51,074 bases of DNA from an uncultured Gemmiger sp. (GTDB lineage Bacteria > Bacillota > Clostridia > Oscillospirales > Ruminococcaceae): the NCBI GenBank assembly GCA_944388145.1, contig CALXHQ010000015.1:1-51074 (forward strand). The letters run 5' to 3'. The notes beneath the pieces are model-generated. The model ran no database searches. It was not told the origin of the DNA and was given only the letters and a program-made list of their open reading frames with translations. Shown here piece after piece: positions 1-8,024 of this stretch. How positions within the stretch are numbered: the stretch's first letter is position 1; every line of letters starts with the position of its first letter. The position numbers and the translations under genes are program-made.

Positions 1-77
1 GTGCGCGGGAGAGTCCCTGGAGGTGCACCAATAAGCGCTCTGCTGGAATGGCAGGGCGCTTTTCTTATATTTATTCT
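1..77 (+). repeat. 77-bp direct repeat, copy 1
   Basis: This 77-nt segment is identical to 177-253. It holds a GGTGCACC palindrome (23-30) and ends in a terminator hairpin. The left edge of the window cuts off whatever precedes it, so the true repeat may be longer. No protein is supported here. It looks like an intergenic element or the 3' end of a small structured RNA, but I recognise no family. Confidence 0.85.
34..64 (+). terminator. Intrinsic terminator in repeat copy 1
   Basis: The stem AGCGCTCTGC / GCAGGGCGCT (one G-U pair) has a short TGGAATG loop and is followed by TTTCTTAT. It would end plus-strand transcription entering from the left. Confidence 0.7.
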
Positions 78-148
78 GCCGGAAAGCAAAACCTGGTGCA
101 CCGCAAGGGAGGAGAACAGCACGTCCGGCCGCCTTGCGTCCCGGCCGG

Positions 149-175
149 TTCGAACAGTCCAGCGGACTGTTCGAA
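149..175. repeat. 12-bp perfect inverted repeat before repeat copy 2
   Basis: TTCGAACAGTCC and GGACTGTTCGAA are separated by AGC, giving a 12-bp stem that ends 1 nt before repeat copy 2. Its GGACT could instead pair with AGTCC inside the repeat (187-191), so two mutually exclusive folds are possible. Confidence 0.7.
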
Positions 176-176
176 A

Positions 177-253
177 GTGCGCGGGAGAGTCCCTGGAGGT
201 GCACCAATAAGCGCTCTGCTGGAATGGCAGGGCGCTTTTCTTATATTTATTCT
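177..253 (+). repeat. 77-bp direct repeat, copy 2
   Basis: Identical over 77 nt to 1-77 and offset by 176 bp. It carries its own terminator hairpin at 210-240. The interval between copies (78-176) contains the hairpin at 149-175 and a second GGTGCACC palindrome, but no convincing gene. Confidence 0.85.
210..240 (+). terminator. Intrinsic terminator in repeat copy 2
   Basis: The same hairpin and T-rich tail as at 34-64. It lies upstream of the promoter at 297-325 and would insulate the next gene from read-through. Confidence 0.7.
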
Positions 254-296
254 ACACTCCCCGCATCCGCGCCCCGAGGCCGGCGGCGAAAGGGAA

Positions 297-325
297 TTGA
301 CAATTGCCCTGGTGTCTGCTACCAT
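297..325 (+). promoter_or_regulatory. Promoter for the 822-aa protein gene
   Basis: A perfect -35 TTGACA is followed by a 17-bp spacer and TACCAT as -10 (4 of 6 matches). The predicted start near 332 leaves a leader of about 48 nt before the ATG at 380. Confidence 0.55.
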
Positions 326-379
326 GGGACAAACGCCGGGCAAAAGCCCGTATTCCCCCGCCGCCACAGGAGGCAATCT

Positions 380-2848
380 ATGGCAGAAAAAAGCTGTACC
401 ATCGTCAATATCTACAACTTTATCCGGATGTCTCACCAGGAACCCAGCGTGTTTTTGCAGGCGGATTTTGACACCATCGCCCGGCAGATCCGGCTGCTGA
501 AACAGTATGGCCTGCCCTCCACCTATGCACTCAAGTACGACGCACTGATGGACCCCCGCTACCAGCAACTGCTGCGCAGCGAGACCGGCCCCGCCGATGA
601 GATTGCCGCCTGGTGGGAAATCACCGAGCCCCTCTGCCGCCGGGCCGGGGTGCCCTTCCCCGATCCAAAGACCGACGAGTTTGACGAGCGGGTGGACAGT
701 GCATACAGCGTGGGGTACGACCCCGACCAGCGCCGTGCCCTGGTGGATGCCTATATGCAGGACTTTGCCGCGGTGTTCGGCAGGTATCCCCGCACCATCG
801 GCGCCTGGGTGCTGGACCCGGTGACCATCGCCTACGCCGCTGAGCGGTATGGTGTGATCGGCGCCGCCATCTGCCGGGATCAGATAGGCACCGACGGCTT
901 TACCCTGTGGGGCGGCTACCCCAACGGCATCTATTTTCCCAGCCGCCGCAACGAGTATCTGCCCGCACAAACCCCGGACGGGCAAATCCCTGTGGCCATG
1001 TTCCGGCTTCTCTCCCCCGACCCGGTCTATTCCTTTGCCCAGGAGGTCCGGCCGGGACTGTCCGGCGTTTACACGCTGGAACCCTGCTGCACCAATGGCC
1101 GGGACCCGGCGCGGATCGGGTGGTACTTTTCCTGTTTGACCGACACCGACCGCTGCGGCGTGGGCTATGCCCAGGTGGGGCAGGAAAATAACTTTTTGTG
1201 GGAGAACATCCGCCCCGGCTTTGCGCCGCAGCTGCAGCAGCTGGCACGGCTGGCCGGGCAGGGCAAGGTGCGGGTGGAGACAATGGCTGAATCGGCGGCC
1301 TGGTTTGCAGGCAAATATGCCTTGACGCCGCCGGTGTCCTGGCCCGCTGTCACCGACTGGCAGGGCAGCCCCGCCGGCCAGCCGGACGCGCCCAGCCCCG
1401 GCGCCCTGTGGTATGCGGGGTCAAACTATCGGGTCGGCCTGCTGGCTGAGCAGGGCCTCCTGCGTATCCGGGACTGGTTTGTCTATGACCAGGACTACCC
1501 CTCCCGTTATCTGGAGGCCGGGCTGCGCACCCAGCGCCAGCGGGCGGCGGATGAACACCGCCCGCTGCCCCCGGCAGCCAGCGTCAGCGATGCGCTGCCG
1601 CTGATGTTCCCCCAGCAATGGATGGCCGATGCCGCGGCGGCAGGCCGGCCGATGCCCCGCCCCTTTGTGCGGCTGCTGGCAGACGGCACCGAGCCGGCGG
1701 GCCAGATCCGGTTTTCCGCCCCTGACCAGTGGACGGGGCAGGCGATGCTGCAGGGGCCGCAGGGAACCTTCACCCTGACCTTCCGGCCCCGGCAGTTGCG
1801 CATCACCTGGACCGGCGGGGGAAAGGACCTGGCACTGCGCTTCGACGCACTGCCCACCCTGGCCGGCATCCATGGGCGGCAGGTGGAGCTTTGCCATCGG
1901 GGCTTTGGCTACCGGCTGCAGGTGGAAACCGGCCGCCCGGCATTGGACGCAGCCGGCCGCCTGGTGCTGTGGGCCGAAGACAACACACTGGTGCTGGGGC
2001 TGGCTGCCCACCCACAGCCGGGCTTGCCGGAGGCCATTCTCACCGATGCATACCGCTGCAACCCTGTCCCCCTGGACGGTTACCGGCCCCGATGGCAGCG
2101 CATGGCGCCGGACAAAGCCCAGACCCCGGTGGCTGAGCCTGTCTTTGCCCCGGCAGACAGCGTTTTTCCGGCGGGGGAACAGGCGGTTGTCACCATCACT
2201 GCCCCGGCAGGGGCCGGGCTCCGCATTGCCCGGGACGGCGGTCTCCCCGATGGGGCGGCTTCTCTGCGGCAAAGTCCGCTGACATTGACCCTGACCGGGG
2301 ATACCTGCCTTACGGTGCAGGCGGTGGAAGGGCGGCGGACCAGCGAACCGGTCACCGCCGAGTACCGCTTTGGCTGGAAGGACGTGACGCTGACCAGCCC
2401 CACGGTGTTTGACCGGCGGCCGGTCTTTTGCGGCGGCGGTGCAGCGGCATTGCTGTGGCCGCAGCGGGGCAGCCTGGACTATCAGGACGGCCGCTGGCTG
2501 GCCACCCTGCAGGACCTGGATGTGACCTGCCGCCTGCCGCAGCAGCGGCTGATCCGCCAGGTAGCGCTGGGCTTTCTCAGCCATCACCGCAGCGGCATCA
2601 TCTTTCCCCGGCAGCTGGAACTCTATCTGGGGCCCGACGAGCAGAACCTGACCCTGGCCGACACACTGGAACTGCCCTGCCGGCCTGCCGAGCGGGAAAT
2701 TTGCCGGGGGATCTTTGGGTTCACCCCAAACCGGGCGGCCCGCTGCGTGCGCATTGTGGCGCGGCGGTACGACCGCATGCCCGGCTGGTGCTGTTACAAG
2801 GGGGTGCCGGATGTGTTCACCCTGGCAGACTGCCTGATCCTGCGCTGA
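380..2848 (+). CDS. Putative deacetylase/glycosidase-like protein with C-terminal beta domains
   Basis: The 822-aa product starts at ATG 380 behind CAGGAGG; in-frame codons further upstream lack a ribosome site. Residues 5-200 read like a NodB/GH57-type alpha/beta barrel: MSHQEPSVFLQADFD leads into a helix, a short strand (STYALKYDAL) and GAWVLDPVTIAYAAERYGV. I cannot identify the metal-binding His/Asp set of classical deacetylases. The last 250 residues are beta-rich and resemble the chitobiase C-terminal and discoidin-like segments attached to GH2 and GH20 enzymes. There is no signal peptide. It is probably a cytoplasmic carbohydrate-active enzyme, but its substrate and even its activity are unknown. 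It stands alone, with its own promoter. Confidence 0.6.
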   Translation: MAEKSCTIVNIYNFIRMSHQEPSVFLQADFDTIARQIRLLKQYGLPSTYALKYDALMDPRYQQLLRSETGPADEIAAWWEITEPLCRRAGVPFPDPKTDEFDERVDSAYSVGYDPDQRRALVDAYMQDFAAVFGRYPRTIGAWVLDPVTIAYAAERYGVIGAAICRDQIGTDGFTLWGGYPNGIYFPSRRNEYLPAQTPDGQIPVAMFRLLSPDPVYSFAQEVRPGLSGVYTLEPCCTNGRDPARIGWYFSCLTDTDRCGVGYAQVGQENNFLWENIRPGFAPQLQQLARLAGQGKVRVETMAESAAWFAGKYALTPPVSWPAVTDWQGSPAGQPDAPSPGALWYAGSNYRVGLLAEQGLLRIRDWFVYDQDYPSRYLEAGLRTQRQRAADEHRPLPPAASVSDALPLMFPQQWMADAAAAGRPMPRPFVRLLADGTEPAGQIRFSAPDQWTGQAMLQGPQGTFTLTFRPRQLRITWTGGGKDLALRFDALPTLAGIHGRQVELCHRGFGYRLQVETGRPALDAAGRLVLWAEDNTLVLGLAAHPQPGLPEAILTDAYRCNPVPLDGYRPRWQRMAPDKAQTPVAEPVFAPADSVFPAGEQAVVTITAPAGAGLRIARDGGLPDGAASLRQSPLTLTLTGDTCLTVQAVEGRRTSEPVTAEYRFGWKDVTLTSPTVFDRRPVFCGGGAAALLWPQRGSLDYQDGRWLATLQDLDVTCRLPQQRLIRQVALGFLSHHRSGIIFPRQLELYLGPDEQNLTLADTLELPCRPAEREICRGIFGFTPNRAARCVRIVARRYDRMPGWCCYKGVPDVFTLADCLILR

Positions 2849-2880
2849 ACGCAGCCCGCACAGCACAACCCCGAAAAAAT

Positions 2881-3621
2881 TCAGGTCCCGGGCAGCAGCA
2901 CCCGCAACGCGGCAATCACCGCCAGGTGCCCCGGATAGAACAGGTAAAAGCCATATTTGGCCAGCGCCGGGTGGGCCAGAGCAAAGGCCGAGCGCCGCCC
3001 GCTGTACCCCAGCAGGATCACCGCCCCGGCAGCCAAGATGCCCAGGCAGCTCAGCCCCGCGTGCAGCGCCGCCGGACCCGCCGCCCAGCCCGCATAGCTG
3101 TAATTGCTGTAATTGAAGGCAAAGAACAGCACCGCCGCCATGGCAAAGCACAGCGCTGTCCAACCCCGGCCCAGCTGCCCGCACAGCGCAAACAGCAGGG
3201 TAAACCCGGCGGCCAGGATAGGCCAGTCGCACCAGGCGGTTACCAGTACCAGCGCAGCCACCACCGGCAGCCGCAGCCGGTGCCCCTGCAGGCGGTCCAG
3301 CGCCCAGAGCAGCAGAAAGCAGAAAAACAGTGTGAACATCATGTTTGCCTGATCCACGCCCAGCGCCAGCCAATAGACCGGCTGGCTGACCACACCGCAG
3401 AGCGCCAGCCGCAGCGCGTACCGCCGCCGGCTGCGGGTGTAGCGGTACCCCTCCACCAGAAAATAGCACATGGTCACGGCGGTAAAGTAGCCGATATCCA
3501 CCAGGGCTTCCCGCGCGGGGGTGCCGGCGGGCAGCAATGCCTGAGCGGCGTGGTTGCAGGCCATGGCGGCCATCGCCAGCAGCTTGATGGCCTCACGGCT
3601 GAGGGGCTTTCGGGTGGGCAT
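2881..3621 (-). CDS. TraX-family integral membrane protein
   Basis: 246 aa starting at ATG 3621 behind GGAAAGGAG. The protein is mostly membrane helices (about 8), with a hydrophilic start followed by IKLLAMAAMACNHAAQAL. A first-helix Asn-His and the closing YGFYLFYPGHLAVIAAL are typical of the TraX family. TraX of the F plasmid N-acetylates pilin; chromosomal homologues in Firmicutes are acyltransferase-like and of unknown substrate. It converges on the 822-aa gene (stops 32 bp apart) and is divergent from the thioesterase gene. Nothing nearby suggests conjugation, so a surface acylation role is only an inference. Confidence 0.8.
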   Translation of the reverse strand: MPTRKPLSREAIKLLAMAAMACNHAAQALLPAGTPAREALVDIGYFTAVTMCYFLVEGYRYTRSRRRYALRLALCGVVSQPVYWLALGVDQANMMFTLFFCFLLLWALDRLQGHRLRLPVVAALVLVTAWCDWPILAAGFTLLFALCGQLGRGWTALCFAMAAVLFFAFNYSNYSYAGWAAGPAALHAGLSCLGILAAGAVILLGYSGRRSAFALAHPALAKYGFYLFYPGHLAVIAALRVLLPGT

Positions 3622-3728
3622 GGGGCAGATCTCCTTTCCAAGGGGGGCAGCCCGGGCGGGGCCGCAGCGGTATACCGGGTGTGCCGGAATACACCCCGGC
3701 ACAGAACACAAAGCAAGGGGGAATCCCA

Positions 3729-4118
3729 ATGTTGAAAATCGGAATCCAGGGCCGGGCTGTCTGCCCGGTGACCGAAGCGAACACAGCCGCCGCCATGGGT
3801 AGCGGCGCGCTGCCGGTGCTTGCCACCCCGGCGGTGGCAGCGCTGGTGGAGCAGGCCGCCTGGCAGAGCGTTCAGCCTGAGCTGGAAGCTGGCCAGGGCA
3901 CGGTGGGCACACGGCTGCAGCTGGACCACACCGCCGCCACCCCGGTGGGCGTCTCCGTCACCGCAGAGACCGAGCTGGTGGAAATCGACCGCCGGCGGCT
4001 GGTGTTCCGCTTTGCCGTGCGGGACGGTGCCGGCGAGATCGCCAGCGGTATCCACGAGCGGTTTGTGGTGACAAACGATAAATTTCTGGCCAAGGCGCAG
4101 GCCCGCGCCGGGGCATAA
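3729..4118 (+). CDS. FlK-like hotdog-fold thioesterase
   Basis: 129 aa starting at ATG 3729 behind AAGGGGGAA. The sequence matches the fluoroacetyl-CoA thioesterase (FlK) pattern: an ATP..VALVEQAAW segment, then GTRLQLDHTAATPVGVSV, then a C-terminal GIHERFVV. The Thr, Glu and His that make up the FlK catalytic set have equivalents in ATP, VEQAA and LDHTAATP. Family members in gut Firmicutes are common and probably hydrolyse short acyl-CoAs as housekeeping; use of fluoroacetate is not implied. It is divergent from the TraX gene and followed by a strong bidirectional terminator. Confidence 0.85.
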   Translation: MLKIGIQGRAVCPVTEANTAAAMGSGALPVLATPAVAALVEQAAWQSVQPELEAGQGTVGTRLQLDHTAATPVGVSVTAETELVEIDRRRLVFRFAVRDGAGEIASGIHERFVVTNDKFLAKAQARAGA

Positions 4119-4121
4119 GCG

Positions 4122-4171
4122 AAAAAGGCGGAAGGTTTTCCACAATATGGTGGAAAACCTTCCGCCTTTTT
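4122..4171. terminator. Bidirectional terminator
   Basis: A stem of about 21 bp reads AAAAAGGCGGAAGGTTTTCCA on one arm and its complement on the other, with a short loop. A-run and T-run flanks make it work on both strands. It closes the thioesterase gene (plus) and the HAD phosphatase gene (minus), and its edge touches the HAD stop codon. Confidence 0.9.
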
Positions 4172-4740
4172 CAGAACTGATCAATGGCAAACACCGCCGC
4201 GCCGGTGGCCCGGGCGGCCTGCAGGCCGGGGGCGGAATCCTCAAAAATCATGGTGTGGGCGGCGTCCATGCCAAAGTGGGCCATGGCGGCCAGGTAACCC
4301 TCCGGGTCGGGCTTGTTGCGGGTCACGTCCTCCGAGGTCAGGATCAGCTCAAACCAGTCCCGGCAGTGGAAATAGTCCAAAATTTCGGTGGCATTGCGGC
4401 GGCTGCCGGTGGTCACCAGCGCCAGATGGGCGGTGGGGCGCATGGCGTCCAGCAGGGCAAACAGCGCCTCGTTTTTGCGGGCGGCACCCAGGCAGGCTGC
4501 ATACAGCGCCTTTTTGCGGTCATGGACCTGTTCCACCAGCGCGGGGTCCGGGCAGCCGCCCAGCAGCGGCTGCAAAAACGATTTGTAATATCCGCCGTTA
4601 CAATACTTTCCGTAATATTCGTCGGTGACGGTGGACCCCACCTCCTCCAGCGCGGCCCGATAGCTGGCGGCGTTCACCGCCACCGTATCAAACAGCGTGC
4701 CGTCCAGGTCCACCAGGATCAGTCTTGTCTTTTTGCTCAC
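4171..4740 (-). CDS. HAD-superfamily phosphatase (beta-phosphoglucomutase-like)
   Basis: 189 aa. The start is GTG at 4740, with GAAAGGA upstream. HAD motif I is VDLDGTLFDT (nucleophile Asp11, acid/base Asp13), motif II is the TTGS strand, and motifs III/IV are KPDPEGY and FEDSAPGL. Length and the helical cap between motifs I and II fit subfamily I phosphatases such as phosphoglycolate phosphatase and beta-phosphoglucomutase; the substrate cannot be read from sequence. It is the last gene of the minus-strand glycan cluster, 30 bp after the GT-D-like gene, so a sugar phosphate is a reasonable guess. Confidence 0.85.
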   Translation of the reverse strand: MSKKTRLILVDLDGTLFDTVAVNAASYRAALEEVGSTVTDEYYGKYCNGGYYKSFLQPLLGGCPDPALVEQVHDRKKALYAACLGAARKNEALFALLDAMRPTAHLALVTTGSRRNATEILDYFHCRDWFELILTSEDVTRNKPDPEGYLAAMAHFGMDAAHTMIFEDSAPGLQAARATGAAVFAIDQF

Positions 4741-4770
4741 GTTGCGGGTCCTTTCTTCCGTGGGCGGGGC

Positions 4771-5706
4771 TTACCAGTAGCTGCCGCCCTCCACGGCGTC
4801 CTTGTTTTGGATTCCCTCGCTGTCGCCGGGGCGCACCCAGGCATCGTTGTACAGCTTGGAGATCACCGGGTGGCTGTCCCACCGCTTGCCCCGGATGCCA
4901 AACAGCAGCTGGGTGGCGCCGGCCATCTGCACAGCCTGGCGGCGCAGCTCCCGGGCACAGTAGGCGGCCAGCGGCAGGCCGTAGGCCCCCGCCCCGATGA
5001 TGGCCACATCAAAGGGGTGTGCGGCGATCTGGTGCTGCATCCAGTCCAACGCGTCAAACCAGGTGGCGTAGCCGGTCTTCTGCCCGCCCAGGCCCTGCAC
5101 GGCGGGCACCACCCGCAGGCTGGCAAATTCCGGCAGGATATCCGGGTTTGCAAACAGTTTGTCCCGGCGGGCGTACTGGCGGCGGATGGTGTCGGCAAAG
5201 GGATGCACCACCAACACCCGCTTGCCCGCCAGCGCGGCGGTCCAGGGCCGGGCGTGATAGTAAGGCTCCAGCGCCCGCAGCTTGGTAAAGCGGGTGTCCG
5301 GCCCGCAGCCGCGGATCACCTCCCGCTCGGCGCCCACATCCCACAAAGCAAGCAGATCGGCGCCCTGGGCGGCTTCGGCGTACAGTTTACAAAAGCGGGT
5401 CAGCGTGCCGTCATCGGTGGGAAACATGCCGGACAGGTTGCGCATCTCGCTGCGGATTTTTGGGGAAAACCGGTCCTCCCGGCTGGTGTCGGCGGTCCGG
5501 CGGGCGGCCAGATACTCGGCCATGCAGCGCATCTCGGTGGCGCCGCACCGCCCGGCGTAGAAGGGGTGCCCCCACCGGATACACTGGGCAATGTAATCGT
5601 TGCCGGCGGCGGCCTCCATCACCGGCACGCCCCGGTATTTCCAGCCAAAGCGCAGCCCTTTGTACAGGTCGCGGGCTTTTTGCAGCAGCTTGGCGTCGTT
5701 ATCCAC
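4771..5706 (-). CDS. Putative glycosyltransferase, possibly GT-D fold
   Basis: 311 aa starting with GTG at 5706; the start overlaps the end of the upstream GT4 gene by 8 bp (GTGGATAA), which suggests translational coupling. Residues 45-70 (HPFYAGRCGATEMRCMAEYL) resemble the RxGxxE-type signature of the DUF1792/GT-D glycosyltransferases, and the C-terminal half holds a Rossmann-like strand and turn (VAIIGAGAYGLPLAAYC). There are no membrane segments. The position inside a glycosyltransferase operon supports a role in building a surface glycan. The family call rests on a short motif and context. Confidence 0.5.
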   Translation of the reverse strand: MDNDAKLLQKARDLYKGLRFGWKYRGVPVMEAAAGNDYIAQCIRWGHPFYAGRCGATEMRCMAEYLAARRTADTSREDRFSPKIRSEMRNLSGMFPTDDGTLTRFCKLYAEAAQGADLLALWDVGAEREVIRGCGPDTRFTKLRALEPYYHARPWTAALAGKRVLVVHPFADTIRRQYARRDKLFANPDILPEFASLRVVPAVQGLGGQKTGYATWFDALDWMQHQIAAHPFDVAIIGAGAYGLPLAAYCARELRRQAVQMAGATQLLFGIRGKRWDSHPVISKLYNDAWVRPGDSEGIQNKDAVEGGSYW

Positions 5707-6817
5707 GGCCGTGCACCCCCTCCCGGGCCAGCAGGTCCAGCGCCTTCTCGGCGCTGCTGCCCCACAAAAACTCGTCGTTTACCCTCTGCTGGGCGGCACG
5801 CCCCATGGCGGGGCTGGCGGCGGCGCGGCACACCGCCGCGGGCAGGGCGCCGTCACTGTCGGCCAGAATACCGCTCACGCCATCCTGGATGATCAGCTCG
5901 GGGCCGGGGGCGCGGCGGGCCACCGGCGGGCAGCCGGCGTACATGGCCTCCAGCAGGCTCATGCCAAAAATCTCCCGGTCGTTTAGGTTGACAAACACGT
6001 CGCAGGCGTGGTAGTAGGCATGTACCGCCGTGTTGGGCAGTTTGGGAATGCGCCGGTACCGATCGCCCAGCGGGGCAAGCGCCGCGTCCAGCGCGCCGGC
6101 CTGGCTGCCCTGGCCGATGACGATCAGCCGCCAGTCCGGCTCCAGCGCCTGCATCAGCGGTACCAGGGCCATGGGCCGCTTGTAAGGATCGATGCGCCCC
6201 ACAAACAGCAGATACTTTGTCCCCCGCACCAGGCCCAGTTCGGCGCGGATGTCGGCCTTCTCGCCGGGGATGGCAGGGATGATGGCGGTATCCAGGCCCA
6301 CCGGCAGCACCCCGGCGCAGGGCACGCCCAGGCTTTGCAGCTCGGCGGCGGCGGCGGGGGTCTTGGCAAAGGCGGGGGTCTTTCGGTAGACGGCCAGGTT
6401 GCGGCGCAGCAGCAGATTCATCACCAGGCGGGCGGCAGCCGAGTTGCTGGCGCTTTTCAGCGCGCCCAGCTGGCTGTAAAAGTAGATGCCGTGCCGTCTG
6501 CAAAAACGGTAGAGCCCCGGCACGCCCAGCGAATTGTCGCCCATCACATGGACGGCGTCGATTTTCTCGTCCAGGAGCGGCTGCCAGCTTTTGTAGAAGG
6601 CATGGTCGCCCAGCGCCCGGGCGGGCAGATACAGCACCCGGACCAGGGGTTCCAGGTCCTCGGTTTTCGGTGCGGTGAGGGAAGGGTCCGGGTAGATGGC
6701 CACCGCCCGGCAGCCCAGCGAGGCAAAGGCCCGGGCCAGGCCAACCTCCTGGCGGTTGTAAGCGCCCTTTTGGCCGGATGCGCCGCAGTACAGCTGCGGG
6801 ATGCCGATGGTGAGCAT
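5699..6817 (-). CDS. GT4-family glycosyltransferase
   Basis: 372 aa starting at ATG 6817 behind AAAGGAGG. This is a GT-B fold enzyme: the N-terminal acceptor domain begins MLTIGIPQLYCG, and the C-terminal donor domain contains KYLLFVGRIDPYKRP and the retaining E-x7-E motif in EIFGMSLLEAMYAG. Family members transfer a sugar from a nucleotide-sugar donor onto a growing glycan at the cytoplasmic face. The donor and acceptor are unknown. It is cotranscribed with the overlapping gene downstream; the 166 bp upstream hold a small GGCGGC/GCCGCC hairpin (6937-6953) and no gene. Confidence 0.88.
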   Translation of the reverse strand: MLTIGIPQLYCGASGQKGAYNRQEVGLARAFASLGCRAVAIYPDPSLTAPKTEDLEPLVRVLYLPARALGDHAFYKSWQPLLDEKIDAVHVMGDNSLGVPGLYRFCRRHGIYFYSQLGALKSASNSAAARLVMNLLLRRNLAVYRKTPAFAKTPAAAAELQSLGVPCAGVLPVGLDTAIIPAIPGEKADIRAELGLVRGTKYLLFVGRIDPYKRPMALVPLMQALEPDWRLIVIGQGSQAGALDAALAPLGDRYRRIPKLPNTAVHAYYHACDVFVNLNDREIFGMSLLEAMYAGCPPVARRAPGPELIIQDGVSGILADSDGALPAAVCRAAASPAMGRAAQQRVNDEFLWGSSAEKALDLLAREGVHGRG

Positions 6818-6983
6818 GGGGGCCTCCTTTGTGAGCGGGGAAATGGGAAGTCAGCGGGGCAACCAGGAATGGAGGATCTGCACGCTGCCGCGTGCGCAAA
6901 AGAGCGCGGGCAAGGCGGAGTTTGGAGAGTTTTGGAGGCGGCTGCAAGCCGCCGGACCAGCCAAATGCCGCATTTCCTCCCCC

Positions 6984-7964
6984 TCATTCCCCCTGCGCCG
7001 GCGGCCGGGGTGGCTGGGGCAGCCGGGCCAGGTAGCGGGCGTCGATGATCTCAAAGGTATCGTCCCGGCAGTAGGTGTGGATGCCCACCACGTCCTCCGG
7101 GTCCAGGCCGGCGATCTGCACAATGTGGGGCTCTGCGGCGCAAAGCGGCACTTCGCTGGCGCCCCGGCGGGCAAAAAATTGCAGATAAACGCCGTAATCC
7201 ACCTTGGTGGACACCTGGGTGGGATGGATGACCTGTCCGCCCAGTGTAAACAGCGGCCCCGCATTGCGAAAGCCCAGGCCGTATTCCCGGTGCTGCAGAT
7301 TGAAGGGCTCGTCCGGTTCCAGCACAAAGGCGCCGGATTCCACCTCGTCACCGGTGCCCAGCTCGCCGGCCGGGCGGGCGCGGCGCAGCACAAAGCGGCG
7401 GTAACGGGTGTAGAGCTGGTTTTCGGGGCGGGTCTCGCTGCACAGCAGAGTCAAAGCGTCGGCTGTGGAGGAGAGCAAGATGGTATCGCACAGCTCGCAC
7501 CCCACTGCAAAGCTGGCGGCCTGCTCCCATTTCCCGGGGAACTCGGCGCAGCGGTAGAGGGTGAGGGCGTGGGTGGCGCTGCATTCAGGCAGCATCCAAG
7601 TCTCTCCGTTCCAGTCAAACACGGTGGGAAAGGACAGATGGCTGCCGGTGGACAGCACCACCTGCGGCACACCGAAACGGCCGGTGTCGGACAGGGGAAT
7701 GACCGCAATGTCCCCCCGCCCGGCATCCAGGTTGAACGCCTCGCAAAAGAGATAGCGGCTGTCCCCCCGGGTGTAGAGCAGCGGGTCGGCATACCAGGTT
7801 TTGCCGTCGAAGGGCAGGGGAACAAAGGCACCCTCGCCCAGGGCGGGCAGCGGGGCATCGGCCGGAATGCGCCGCACCGCAATGGTGTAGATCTCCTTCT
7901 GGCCGGAAAGTTTTTTCAAAAGCCGCCGGGGCGGCATATGCAAAGCGCGATAAAGCTGGTTCAT
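6984..7964 (-). CDS. GINT1-like beta-propeller protein of the glycan cluster
   Basis: 326 aa starting at ATG 7964 behind GTAAGGT. The sequence repeats beta-propeller blades: TWYADPLLY..DSRYLFCEAF, HLSFPTVFDWNGETWMLPE and GLGFRNAGPLFTLGGQVIHPTQ. These match the N-terminal domain named after plant glucosamine inositolphosphorylceramide transferase 1 (GINT1), which in bacteria is often found in polysaccharide clusters, alone or fused to formyltransferase-like domains. There is no signal peptide or membrane helix. It may bind or modify a sugar intermediate; no catalytic residues can be assigned. It lies between two GT4 genes on the same strand. Confidence 0.65.
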   Translation of the reverse strand: MNQLYRALHMPPRRLLKKLSGQKEIYTIAVRRIPADAPLPALGEGAFVPLPFDGKTWYADPLLYTRGDSRYLFCEAFNLDAGRGDIAVIPLSDTGRFGVPQVVLSTGSHLSFPTVFDWNGETWMLPECSATHALTLYRCAEFPGKWEQAASFAVGCELCDTILLSSTADALTLLCSETRPENQLYTRYRRFVLRRARPAGELGTGDEVESGAFVLEPDEPFNLQHREYGLGFRNAGPLFTLGGQVIHPTQVSTKVDYGVYLQFFARRGASEVPLCAAEPHIVQIAGLDPEDVVGIHTYCRDDTFEIIDARYLARLPQPPRPPAQGE

Positions 7965-8024
7965 GGCAGTACCTTACAGTGACAAATTGACAGTAGCAAA
8001 TTTTAAAGATCAGGGGGCGCATCC

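Noticed and set aside
1-253. Resemblance of the GGGAGAGTCCC and GGTGCACCGC parts to glycine riboswitches or T-boxes
   Set aside because: The matching 3' core of the glycine aptamer (a CTCTCAGG-like segment) is missing, and the T-box antiterminator pattern is broken (no GGG arm before the bulge). The likeness is limited to a few short stretches.
2881-3621. TraX as evidence for a conjugative element at the left end
   Set aside because: No other transfer, relaxase or integrase gene lies near it; chromosomal TraX-family genes are common in Firmicutes.
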